Source: an uncultured Akkermansia sp.
Lineage (GTDB): Bacteria > Verrucomicrobiota > Verrucomicrobiia > Verrucomicrobiales > Akkermansiaceae
DNA length: 64,000 nt
Assembly: GCA_949296365.1 (NCBI GenBank)
Contig: CASFPZ010000001.1
Location: forward strand, 1 to 64,000
Reading direction: 5' to 3'
Position numbers and translations under genes: made by a program. The first letter of the stretch is position 1; every line of letters begins with the position of its first letter. Shown piece by piece: positions 26,378 through 34,193 of this stretch. The notes under the pieces were generated by a model, which did not search any database, had not been told where the DNA came from, and was given only the letters and a program-made list of their open reading frames with translations.

Positions 26378-27897
26378 TTTTTTGTTTTCCCCGTCGGGGT
26401 GTTGATCGCTTTGGGCGGGGCGAGTAGGGTCATACCTGCAAGGACTTCCCTAACGACTTGTTTGAGGACGGGTCGAGCATAGGGGGCTCTTCCTGTTGCG
26501 TTTTTGGGTATTAGTGGCGTTGTACCCCACGGTGTAGTCTGTTTCTTTTTATTCTTTTTCGATTCCTTTTCAATCAATCGTTCAAGTTGCTCTGTCGATC
26601 CTCCATGAGAACGCATTTGGTCGAGAAGATATTGCGGAGTACATGGTTTGCCGCGTCTTAGTCGGTTTAACGCGATGCGCTGTGCGCCTTGGGATAAGGT
26701 TTCCCATAAACCAGTGCGTTGTAGGACTTCGACCGCGGGATCGAGAACCAGGGCTTTCTCACTGTCAGGATGCAAAGTAAAATAATTTCCAATATTGGTT
26801 TCCTGATCTGGTGCCCAAGAGGAGACAATTTTTGAAAGAGACGAGGCTGTTAATTTCCCTTCTGTACGCGCTACCTCCATTAACTGTTGTCTTAACTTGG
26901 CGGGAAGAGGTTGAGAGCCAATGCGCAAATTGTTCAAAACACGCGCCATGCGATATTCATAATATTCTGGGGAATGGGCAGAAGGAACTTTTGCTAATTT
27001 ATCTGCCTGATGTTTGGCTTGTTCTTCTGTCAAGCCGTGTTGAAGGGAGTCCTCGTAGACATGAGCCCAGGTGATTGGGCATGAATTGATAATGCGGTTG
27101 TCGAATCTCGGGATGAGTTGGCCAAACAATAATCCTCCGTAGAACCGCTTGGGTAAACGAATCCCCCAAGCGGCAAGTTGTTCCCGTTGCCCTGCCTGCA
27201 AAGATTCGTCCTGGATGATGAAATTGATGACGTCCGAAGTCAATTGAGGGATTCCCGTCGCAGATTGCCTGAGAATTTGATGAACTTCGTCGTGGACGAT
27301 TGAACGCGGGAAGGCTGTGTTGAGCGTTTTATATGCTGGGGTATCTACTGGCCTCGGGACTTGGGTCCGGTCTGAGGCCAATCCTAATTCGCAGCAGATG
27401 GTTGCCGCCATGGTCTGTGTGCCGTGTTTTTCCATGAGGTCTTCAGCATGTTTGACCTTGTCATCTTCTTTCGTTTCGCCGGGATTTGTGTCGTTGCTCG
27501 ACCACAGAGCATTATTGTCGTATCCTCGATTGTGCGCATACCACCGTAAGACATGCCACAGTTCGACTGGGGATAGAACCCGATGCCCCTGCAAAGCTTC
27601 TGATGCCAAATAAAAAGGAGCTGGGTGTCCGGGAAGTTGAGACTCGTCTTCAGATATGATGCCAACGCCAATTAGTAATTTCGCCAGCCGTTCAATTCTG
27701 ACGCGACGCGAGCGAATGTTACGGCGCAATCGTCGATACTCCCTTCGTTTTGAAGCCAAACAGTCATCGCTAGGGAATAACACAACCCCACATCCTAAAA
27801 TTTTGGGATCCAACTCGGACGATAAAGCTGCTTGAACGACAGCCCAGCCGATAGAAGCATAACCTATGTCAAATGAAAATGTTAAGGGCGAATTCAT
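26350..27897 (-). CDS. cas9: Cas9 N-terminal portion: RuvC-I, bridge helix, REC lobe
   Basis: This is the first 515 residues of a type II-C Cas9, the RNA-guided double-strand DNA nuclease. RuvC-I is FDIGYASIGWAVV at residues 8-20 with the catalytic Asp. The arginine-rich bridge helix is RREYRRLRRNIRSRRVRIE near 50-70. The REC lobe follows (about 80-500). The frame runs out at TAG 26350-26352, 8 codons after an A AAA AAC heptamer. In the -1 frame the reading continues with QDGCLYCLLDPDSTV, which joins naturally to the RuvC-II half. The full product would be about 1104 residues, normal for II-C. On its own this half lacks HNH and two of three RuvC segments and could not cut DNA. Confidence 0.92.
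   Translation of the reverse strand: MNSPLTFSFDIGYASIGWAVVQAALSSELDPKILGCGVVLFPSDDCLASKRREYRRLRRNIRSRRVRIERLAKLLIGVGIISEDESQLPGHPAPFYLASEALQGHRVLSPVELWHVLRWYAHNRGYDNNALWSSNDTNPGETKEDDKVKHAEDLMEKHGTQTMAATICCELGLASDRTQVPRPVDTPAYKTLNTAFPRSIVHDEVHQILRQSATGIPQLTSDVINFIIQDESLQAGQREQLAAWGIRLPKRFYGGLLFGQLIPRFDNRIINSCPITWAHVYEDSLQHGLTEEQAKHQADKLAKVPSAHSPEYYEYRMARVLNNLRIGSQPLPAKLRQQLMEVARTEGKLTASSLSKIVSSWAPDQETNIGNYFTLHPDSEKALVLDPAVEVLQRTGLWETLSQGAQRIALNRLRRGKPCTPQYLLDQMRSHGGSTEQLERLIEKESKKNKKKQTTPWGTTPLIPKNATGRAPYARPVLKQVVREVLAGMTLLAPPKAINTPTGKTKNKTVVCIVC
26377..26383 (-). other. A AAA AAC heptamer at the cas9 frame junction
   Basis: In the zero frame of the N-terminal half the codons read ACA AAA AAC, so the string A AAA AAC is in the exact X XXY YYZ phase of -1 frameshift sites. 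A -1 slip here continues into the C-terminal half. No strong downstream stem or upstream ribosome-like stimulator is evident. The same six A would give a simple one-base indel in a homopolymer. Confidence 0.5.
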
Positions 27898-27970
27898 ATA
27901 TTAAGTCACTCTAAAGAAAAGCAGGAGAGAACGCAAGAAAACAAAAAAATAATTTTTCCAGGAAATTCTG

Positions 27971-27998
27971 TTGACATTAAAAGGAAAACAATGATAGT
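27971..27998 (+). promoter_or_regulatory. Promoter for tracrRNA
   Basis: A perfect -35 TTGACA (27971-27976) is followed 16 bases later by GATAGT (27993-27998). It places a start near 28005, just before the anti-repeat. It lies upstream of and divergent to cas9. Confidence 0.65.
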
Positions 27999-28004
27999 AA
28001 TACC

Positions 28005-28112
28005 TACGGATTCAAGATACAAAATTAGAAGCGCAAACCGTATCCCTGACTGCTAGTCAGTCACACCGGTAACAAGAGCGTTTAAGACCCGGGCTTCGGC
28101 TCGGGTTTTTCA
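28005..28112 (+). ncRNA. tracrRNA
   Basis: The anti-repeat is at 28008-28025. GGATTCAAG (28008-28016) is identical to the repeat interior, and AAAAT (28021-28025) matches the repeat end, with a 4-base internal bulge between. It therefore pairs with a crRNA read from the minus strand: 9 base pairs, bulge, then 5 base pairs. Next comes a small hairpin CTGACT-GCT-AGTCAG (28046-28060). A terminator closes it: CCCGGGC (28088-28094), UUCG loop, GCTCGGG (28099-28105), then five T. This is the geometry of type II tracrRNAs, which are needed for crRNA maturation by RNase III and for Cas9 loading. Confidence 0.85.
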
Positions 28113-28334
28113 TTGAATAGATTGGGAAGAAGGAGGCTAAAATCTTGGAAGGAAATTTTGTACACCATTATCCTGTAGCCGATGATTAACCAATAATATT
28201 CTATGGATTGATGGCTGCTTGATTCCATAGAAATATCTTATGACCCATTGAACTCAGTGATTGAGACTCCCGGTTTGTTAGGATTTTTCATGAGAGATGA
28301 ATTCGTGAAAAATCATTGGAATTAATTAATAATA

Positions 28335-28373
28335 AAAGCTTAGCATGATAATGGTTTTACCATGCTAAGCTTT
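28335..28373 (-). other. Inverted half-repeat and hairpin at the cas-proximal array end
   Basis: AAAGCTTAGCATG (28335-28347) is the exact reverse complement of CATGCTAAGCTTT (28361-28373) inside the first repeat, with a 13-base loop. Read on the minus strand it is the last element of the array transcript and is followed by TTTTATTATTAATT, so it could terminate the array transcript. It could also be the array-end signal used for integration. Confidence 0.6.
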
Positions 28374-29904
28374 GGATTCAAGGCAAAACCCAAAGCAGCC
28401 TATGCCATTGCCGCATGGGGTTTTACCATGCTAAGCTTTGGATTCAAGGCAAAACAATCACTTTGTGCAAGAAAAAGCTTGCACAGTTTTACCATGCTAA
28501 GCTTTGGATTCAAGGCAAAACCAGGGTGAGCCAGCGGCGGGGCATTACTTTGTTTTACCATGCTAAGCTTTGGATTCAAGGCAAAACTTTCGCGCATGAG
28601 TTCCTCCGCGCGGTTTTGTTTTACCATGCTAAGCTTTGGATTCAAGGCAAAACCTAGCCAACGATCGACCGTCTTCTTGCTAAGTTTTACCATGCTAAGC
28701 TTTGGATTCAAGGCAAAACAAGGGGGCGTCTTCCAAGACGGGGATGCCGGTTTTACCATGCTAAGCTTTGGATTCAAGGCAAAACTCACCTCGCTCGACC
28801 CAACGCTGGCCGACGGTTTTACCATGCTAAGCTTTGGATTCAAGGCAAAACTCCAACAGCTCAACGCACTGCAGCAGCGCTGTTTTACCATGCTAAGCTT
28901 TGGATTCAAGGCAAAACGCCAGCTTGATGACTGAGTATGTGTCAGCCGTTTTACCATGCTAAGCTTTGGATTCAAGGCAAAACCTAGAAGACTTCGTGAT
29001 CTACTACTCCGAAGTTTTACCATGCTAAGCTTTGGATTCAAGGCAAAACGCAGACAGTGGCACAACCGCACCTCCGTCAGTTTTACCATGCTAAGCTTTG
29101 GATTCAAGGCAAAACGTGGTACATGAGTAGGATGAAAAATAAACCGTTTTACCATGCTAAGCTTTGGATTCAAGGCAAAACGATTACCGTAACCAGCAAT
29201 GCAGACTGGGTTTTACCATGCTAAGCTTTGGATTCAAGGCAAAACTCATTGTTTAAGGATCTGAACATCTTATACGTTTTACCATGCTAAGCTTTGGATT
29301 CAAGGCAAAACGTCTCGGATCGGTATCCCGCGGACATCGAGGTTTTACCATGCTAAGCTTTGGATTCAAGGCAAAACAACCAGGCTGACTACTCGACGCT
29401 CACCCTGGTTTTACCATGCTAAGCTTTGGATTCAAGGCAAAACCGAAAGGCACCAAAACCAAAAAACCACAAAGTTTTACCATGCTAAGCTTTGGATTCA
29501 AGGCAAAACTCGCAGCTGAATTGGCCGTCAAAGTCTCCGGTTTTACCATGCTAAGCTTTGGATTCAAGGCAAAACTCAGTGAGATTCATAATGTATCAGC
29601 CTTGGGTTTTACCATGCTAAGCTTTGGATTCAAGGCAAAACCGGCGGGATCTTTATCGAGTCAGAAAAAGGTTTTACCATGCTAAGCTTTGGATTCAAGG
29701 CAAAACTGAGTCTTTGTCTCAGGCTGTAGCGGAGTTGTTTTACCATGCTAAGCTTTGGATTCAAGGCAAAACGATCCCCCATGTGATCCTTTCGCTCCTT
29801 GTGTTTTACCATGCTAAGCTTTGGATTCAAGGCAAAACCTTTCAAGGCTTCCTTCGGGCTCCGGCTTTGTTTTACCACGCTAAGCTTTGGATTCAAGACA
29901 AAAC
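28354..29904 (-). CRISPR. Type II-C CRISPR array, 24 repeats and 23 spacers
   Basis: Repeats are 36 bp, beginning GTTTTACCATGC and ending AAGGCAAAAC on the plus strand. I count 24 starts from 28354 to 29869. The period is 66 bp except one 28-base spacer (29182-29209) and one 29-base spacer (29642-29670); all others are 30. Repeats look identical except the last (29869-29904), which has two substitutions. The tracrRNA anti-repeat shows that crRNA is the minus strand. In that orientation each repeat ends ATGGTAAAAC, which resembles the extended -10 element embedded in Campylobacter II-C repeats, so each spacer may have its own promoter. No spacer source could be tested. Confidence 0.97.
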
Positions 29905-30014
29905 TGTTCGAGCGCTACATTCCGGGGTCTGTTTCGAATCCGCTGGTAAAAACATTGCCGAAGTTTGAGGAAGAGATAGGGTACGTTGAAGAGTCCACAG
30001 GTCTTGGATTGGAT

Positions 30015-30185
30015 CCGAGATAGAGTAGCATGGCTGACTCGATCTTGCCATTGTTGACTCCATAGCGAAACGAGTTAACTACCTCCTTGAGGTTCCTGAG
30101 AAGCCCTTGGGCAAATCGTTTTAAGGGCCCTATTTCACTTGCTTGGGCCATTCCCAGATCTCGCGAAACTTTTCTTTAAGCACAT
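30015..30185 (-). pseudogene. ISL3-type transposase remnant
   Basis: Two short frames on the minus strand together resemble the C-terminal part of an ISL3-family transposase. LKEKFREIWEWPKQVK ends at a stop near 30132. In a shifted frame, SEIGPLKRFAQGLLRNLKEV and NNGKIES follow. Stops and a frameshift break it and no ends or transposase core remain. It sits immediately beyond the array, between it and an orphan repeat. Confidence 0.5.
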
Positions 30186-30222
30186 AATCTGATCCTTTCC
30201 CTCGGCGGTGGTCGTCAGTACC

Positions 30223-30705
30223 TTAGGGATGACCGGGGCAGTCGTACTCAGTCCATGAGATCAAACCATCGATGTGCGCCTCGGTAGTTATTTCGTGGGT
30301 TGCATCACCTGATTCGATGGCTTTGAGGTCCTCTTTTAGCCATTTGTCGAGCTTGATAAGATCATAGTCGCTAATATGCCCGATGATACCATCATACCGT
30401 ACGCCGTCGACCACGACATGAGCCATGAGGTTGCCTGCCTGGATCTCTGCGCCGGCGAGGACAAATTTGATGCATTTTCGCATTGAGGCTGGGTATTTTT
30501 GCGTATTGTCAAGCATTATGGCGTAGTCGATGACTAGCTCCCATTCAACCGGGTTTTCTTGTGTCAAAGGGTGGATCGGCCATTGATCTTTAGGGATCAG
30601 CTCGAGGGCATAGCAACCTGCAGCGGCATCGACGATGCTGTCGTCGATTTCAGGCAGCCAAATTTGCTGCGTGTCGTCTTGAGGCGAAAATAGGATATTT
30701 TTCAT
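30223..30705 (-). CDS. Hypothetical protein beside the CRISPR array
   Basis: This is a 160-residue acidic protein, MKNILFSPQDD to YDCPGHP, with no signal peptide or membrane helix. The middle (WELVIDYAIMLDNTQK, IKFVLAGAEIQAGNLMAH) suggests an alpha/beta fold, but I recognise no family. The reading frame is clean and codon use looks coding. Its start lies about 40 bases downstream (minus strand) of a solitary CRISPR repeat whose end resembles an extended -10, so that repeat may be its promoter. It could be cargo of a lost mobile element, a CRISPR accessory gene, or an unrelated gene; only position links it to the CRISPR locus. Confidence 0.55.
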   Translation of the reverse strand: MKNILFSPQDDTQQIWLPEIDDSIVDAAAGCYALELIPKDQWPIHPLTQENPVEWELVIDYAIMLDNTQKYPASMRKCIKFVLAGAEIQAGNLMAHVVVDGVRYDGIIGHISDYDLIKLDKWLKEDLKAIESGDATHEITTEAHIDGLISWTEYDCPGHP

Positions 30706-30744
30706 TGCCTGTGTCTGAGGGGGGGAGTTGTTATGCTTTATTTT

Positions 30745-30780
30745 GTTTTACCATGCTAAGTTTTGGATTAACGGATAAAG
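30745..30780 (-). repeat. Solitary degenerate CRISPR repeat
   Basis: A 36-base stretch begins GTTTTACCATGCTAAG and matches the array repeat at about 30 of 36 positions, with differences at positions 17, 26, 28, 31, 32 and 36. It lies 840 bases past the end of the array and no second repeat is at the array period. It is the relic of an array end or of an integration at a repeat-like site. Confidence 0.85.
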
Positions 30781-31029
30781 CGTTTTCTCTTGGAAATATT
30801 TGATTTACAAATTGTTAAGCGATATTTTTTTCTTACCCTCAAAGATGCGCGGGAGTGAATTTCCTGAGAGAAAAATCTGGCCTGGAGTTTGAATTGGTAA
30901 AAAAATTTGCTGACGCCTGATGATTCTTCGATGGATTTTGGAGGAAGGGTGACGGAGCCAGGAAAAATAGGAGGGATAGGCGTGTGTGGGTTTAAGTGAG
31001 TTACAGAAATGGTTCCCTTCTTTGTTTTT
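30781..31029. other. Intergenic, nothing recognised
   Basis: No supportable frame or RNA is visible. The only pattern noted is a T-rich run near 30824-30834. The stem-loop after it is listed separately. Confidence 0.4.
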
Positions 31030-31061
31030 CCCCGCCCTCCTGCTTGACTGGAGGGCAGGGG
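31030..31061 (-). terminator. Long GC stem-loop after the autotransporter gene
   Basis: CCCCGCCCTCC (31030-31040) pairs with GGAGGGCAGGGG (31050-31061) with one bulged A. It lies about 35 bases downstream of the gene ending at 31097. The U tract is lacking on the minus strand, so it may only protect the 3' end. Confidence 0.45.
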
Positions 31062-31096
31062 AAGGTTGATTTAGGAAGAAATTCCCTAAGTTTTAT

Positions 31097-33856
31097 TTAG
31101 AATGAGTACCCTACACCAATGCTGCAGGATTGTTGCAGGGTATCGCTCCGGGCTTCAAGTTGATACGAACAGGAAACGTCCCAGGCTGTCGATAAAGCTA
31201 AACGACTGAAGACACCGACGCGAACTGCATTGCGAGCAGAATCGCTACCGTGGACATCCCAGGCGAATCCGTTGAAATTGGCGCTGGTTTCTGCACGATG
31301 CCGATAGATGTCTGGTAGGTAATGAATAGACACGGAATTGTGCCAGGGATTGCCGTTAGGCAAGGTGAAGACCTTGGACAGAGAAACACCAATAGGCAGA
31401 GCCAAGTTACGGAAATGGCCGCGATCAAAGCGTCTGGTAATATCCTGAGTTTCTCGGAAGGCTTCTTGGCGGACATCCGTGTATTCTAAACCAATTGACG
31501 GAGAGAGGACATAATTGTCTTTTAAGGCAATATGCCATGTTGCCTGGAAGATTCCCGAATAAGACAGGTTGTTCCAATCTCCGTTGGCATGTTGACCATC
31601 TGGGAACGTTGTGTCCAAATCATTGTAAGTGGATCCATAGGCGATAGCGCCGCTGATGGCAATGCTGTGTTGGTTGTTCAATTTTCGAAACCAAACAGTG
31701 TCGATTAAGCCCATAATCGAGTCTTGAGTATTGGTTGAGGCGTAGTCTCGCCCAATATTTTTCCCAAACATTTGCCCCAATGCTGCGCCGACCGTCCATT
31801 CTGAAGCTACTCGATAGTTGACACCTAAGGCATATCCGCCACCCTGATAATCGAAACCTTCGGTGCTACCTTGGCTCCGTTGCATGGTGAATCCCCCTAA
31901 CCCGCTGAGCCAGACAGCAGCTTTGCCGCGTTCTAGGAATCGGTAGAAATCTAATTGGTTTAGAGCAATATCGGAGAGAGATTTCATGTTGGCAGCAGAG
32001 GACAACATCGAATTAGCCGTGCTTGTGCCAACCATGTAGTCAGCTACCCCGATCGGCTGGATGTCTTGGGGATTGAGTATGAGTTCCCAAATATCCTCGT
32101 CTTGAAGGTAATTCCATGACGTTGACAACGCATAGATGACACCATCGTCAGAAAAGGAACTTGTTTCGGGAGAAATGCCTTCTTCTTTGGATCTGATTTG
32201 AAGTAAATCTGTATCAGTCGAAACAGACTTCCAATCGCCCGAAAGTTGGAGATCTCCCGAAAGCGAAAATTGTCCGCCACTTTCGAGGTAGACAGGTTTC
32301 ATACCGGGATCTAGTTGGATTTGCAGGTTGTTCAAGGAAATATCCCCGTTTGCTACTAATGAGGCCCCATTCCCCATGGTTAAAACTCCTCCCTGCTGAG
32401 AGTAGGAGTCTGTCTGAATAGCAGCCAAGTGGTCGATTCGGACCGTCCCTCCGTATTGAAGAGTTTCCCCGGTCAAATAGGAGGTTAGATTTTCAGGGTT
32501 GCTTGTATCAACATATTCCCCTGAAAAGAGAATTGTCCCTTCTCTCCCATCAGCATTCAGATGAATTGTGGATTCCGGGATTCCTTCTGGTGTATCTCCC
32601 ACAACTACTGGATCGTACAGAGCTAAGGTCCGTCCGGTTGAAGCTTGAAAATGAATATCCATATTCGGACCGATATACATGGCGTTGGCTTGGGACAAAG
32701 TTCCGTCGCTTACCATGTTCCCGCGAAAGATGATATCGCCGTAATCGGCTGAGAGACGGACAAAGCTTCGTTCGGTCTGGTCATCTTTAGGATCTGGAGC
32801 TACATAGAGGGCACCTGCACTGCCGCCTGTATTATCAGTAAAAAGCACATCACCATGAACGTTCGAGATCTCAAGGTTACAAACGTCGCCAATTAATAAC
32901 AGACCACCGCAACCGGAGGCCTTGTTGCCGGTAATGTTCACTGATCCATCGACATTCGTGATCGAAATGTTGGCGTTGCCGGTAAACAGGCCGTACCCAC
33001 CCTGGGTACTTCCAGCCATGGCTACCACAATCCCATAGGCATCTATATCATTGTTTGCAAGGGTAATGCCCTGGCCAATATTGTTCATCGTGATCGTCGC
33101 TTCTCCGCGCCCGCCATTGTACGTAAACAAAAGCCCAGACACTCCCATGTATGACTTGTGTTGGACATTGTTGGAGAGTTCAATTCCGCCCGCAATATCC
33201 CTTAAAATGATACGCGCATTGCTGGAGTTTTCCCTTTGCGGATAAGTTGAGGCATTCAACCCAAGGGTATAAAACATGTTGCGTACGTTCTCTGCCGAGT
33301 TGTCGGTAATGGATAAGCGACCTCCAACCCGTTCAATGAGAATCGTCGCATCATAATCTCGAGACCCGCTGACTAATACGGTAGAATCTTCAAGGTTGGC
33401 CCCGCGAAATCCCGATATACTTACATCGCCGGATATGTCGGATATTGTCAGCATGGCGTTGCTCTGTTGCCCTTCTATATGTATGGCACTTACCCATGAC
33501 GATGAATAATCAGCTCCTTCGGCGCTAAAGGATAATTCAGATAATTGCTTTAAGGTTACATAAGTTTCACTAATACCCCCCCCCGTATCGGAGTCACGGC
33601 AAACAAGGTCGATCATCGCCTCATTCTGATCAGGTTTGCCAGTTGCTTGAAAATGGAGGGCATATTGGCCTTGCCCATCTATGGTGAAATCGATTCGCTG
33701 GACATCAGAGATGTTGCCCTGATACCAGGAATTGATGTTTGTGGTATCCTCTTGGAGGGTAATGTTGGTTGACTCAGAGATAAGAGTTGTTTCTGCCTGA
33801 GCGGACATTGCCGCCAAAAGGCAGGAAAACAAGATTCGTGGTAATCTAGCTTTCAT
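31097..33856 (-). CDS. Autotransporter (type V secretion) protein
   Basis: This 919-residue outer-membrane protein has a signal peptide (MKARLPRILFSCLLAAMSAQA). The passenger (about 40-600) is built of beta-helix-like repeats with motifs such as ISDISGDVSISG, VGGRLSITDNSAEN, GGIELSNNVQ, NITGNKASGCGG and VHGDVLFTDNTGGSAGALY. An autotransporter beta-barrel of about 270 residues forms the C-terminus, starting near FLERGKAAVWLSGLGGFTM and ending with the aromatic SIGVGYSF, the usual barrel signature. Such PMP/Akkermansia-type proteins are surface displayed and often mediate adhesion. No protease or lipase motif is seen. The gene is monocistronic with a stem-loop downstream. Confidence 0.86.
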   Translation of the reverse strand: MKARLPRILFSCLLAAMSAQAETTLISESTNITLQEDTTNINSWYQGNISDVQRIDFTIDGQGQYALHFQATGKPDQNEAMIDLVCRDSDTGGGISETYVTLKQLSELSFSAEGADYSSSWVSAIHIEGQQSNAMLTISDISGDVSISGFRGANLEDSTVLVSGSRDYDATILIERVGGRLSITDNSAENVRNMFYTLGLNASTYPQRENSSNARIILRDIAGGIELSNNVQHKSYMGVSGLLFTYNGGRGEATITMNNIGQGITLANNDIDAYGIVVAMAGSTQGGYGLFTGNANISITNVDGSVNITGNKASGCGGLLLIGDVCNLEISNVHGDVLFTDNTGGSAGALYVAPDPKDDQTERSFVRLSADYGDIIFRGNMVSDGTLSQANAMYIGPNMDIHFQASTGRTLALYDPVVVGDTPEGIPESTIHLNADGREGTILFSGEYVDTSNPENLTSYLTGETLQYGGTVRIDHLAAIQTDSYSQQGGVLTMGNGASLVANGDISLNNLQIQLDPGMKPVYLESGGQFSLSGDLQLSGDWKSVSTDTDLLQIRSKEEGISPETSSFSDDGVIYALSTSWNYLQDEDIWELILNPQDIQPIGVADYMVGTSTANSMLSSAANMKSLSDIALNQLDFYRFLERGKAAVWLSGLGGFTMQRSQGSTEGFDYQGGGYALGVNYRVASEWTVGAALGQMFGKNIGRDYASTNTQDSIMGLIDTVWFRKLNNQHSIAISGAIAYGSTYNDLDTTFPDGQHANGDWNNLSYSGIFQATWHIALKDNYVLSPSIGLEYTDVRQEAFRETQDITRRFDRGHFRNLALPIGVSLSKVFTLPNGNPWHNSVSIHYLPDIYRHRAETSANFNGFAWDVHGSDSARNAVRVGVFSRLALSTAWDVSCSYQLEARSDTLQQSCSIGVGYSF

Positions 33857-34028
33857 ACAATAGATATTTTAGATTCAAACACATTGATGACAAGAACAAT
33901 GTGAATAAAAAAGAATCACATGAGTGATTTGCTTTACCTTTTCATGATTTTCTCACGCTTTGTTCAAACGGAGTTTTTTCGTTCAACAATGAAAAAATCA
34001 ATCAGAATACAATCCCTTTGTAATAATT

Positions 34029-34193
34029 TCAGGCGTGAGGATATTTCATATCAAGCTTGTCGAATTTCCTGTTGGCGCGATCCATACGCAAGGCCAGTTC
34101 GCGTTGAGGAGGGGAAGCAAGAAGATCATCCGGGAAAACGAGACCGAGATCAAACGCATCATAGGCAGGTGCAGGCTTGCCGTTTTTTGCCGT
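34029..34193 (-). pseudogene. In-frame tail after the EF-hand protein stop
   Basis: Immediately after the TAG at 34194-34196 the same frame stays open for 54 codons to TGA at 34029-34031. It reads TAKNGKPAPAYDAFDLGLVF, then PDDLLASPPQRELALRMDR, and looks like coding sequence rather than noise. No start codon or ribosome site begins it. It is either the lost C-terminus of the EF-hand gene (nonsense mutation) or a stop-readthrough extension. Confidence 0.45.

Noticed and set aside
23132-28000. A csn2 or cas4 gene beside cas9, which would change the subtype
   Set aside because: No such gene is visible; only cas9, cas1 and cas2 are present, so subtype II-C is retained.
28400-29173. A 257-residue minus-strand open frame, and several plus-strand frames, made of repeated LNPKLSMVK-type units
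   Set aside because: It is a by-product of the CRISPR array: 66 bases equals 22 codons, so each repeat stays in frame and repeats the same peptide.
28390-29868. A self-targeting spacer against a gene in this window
   Set aside because: I compared a few spacers by eye with local genes and saw no match; a proper search would need a tool.
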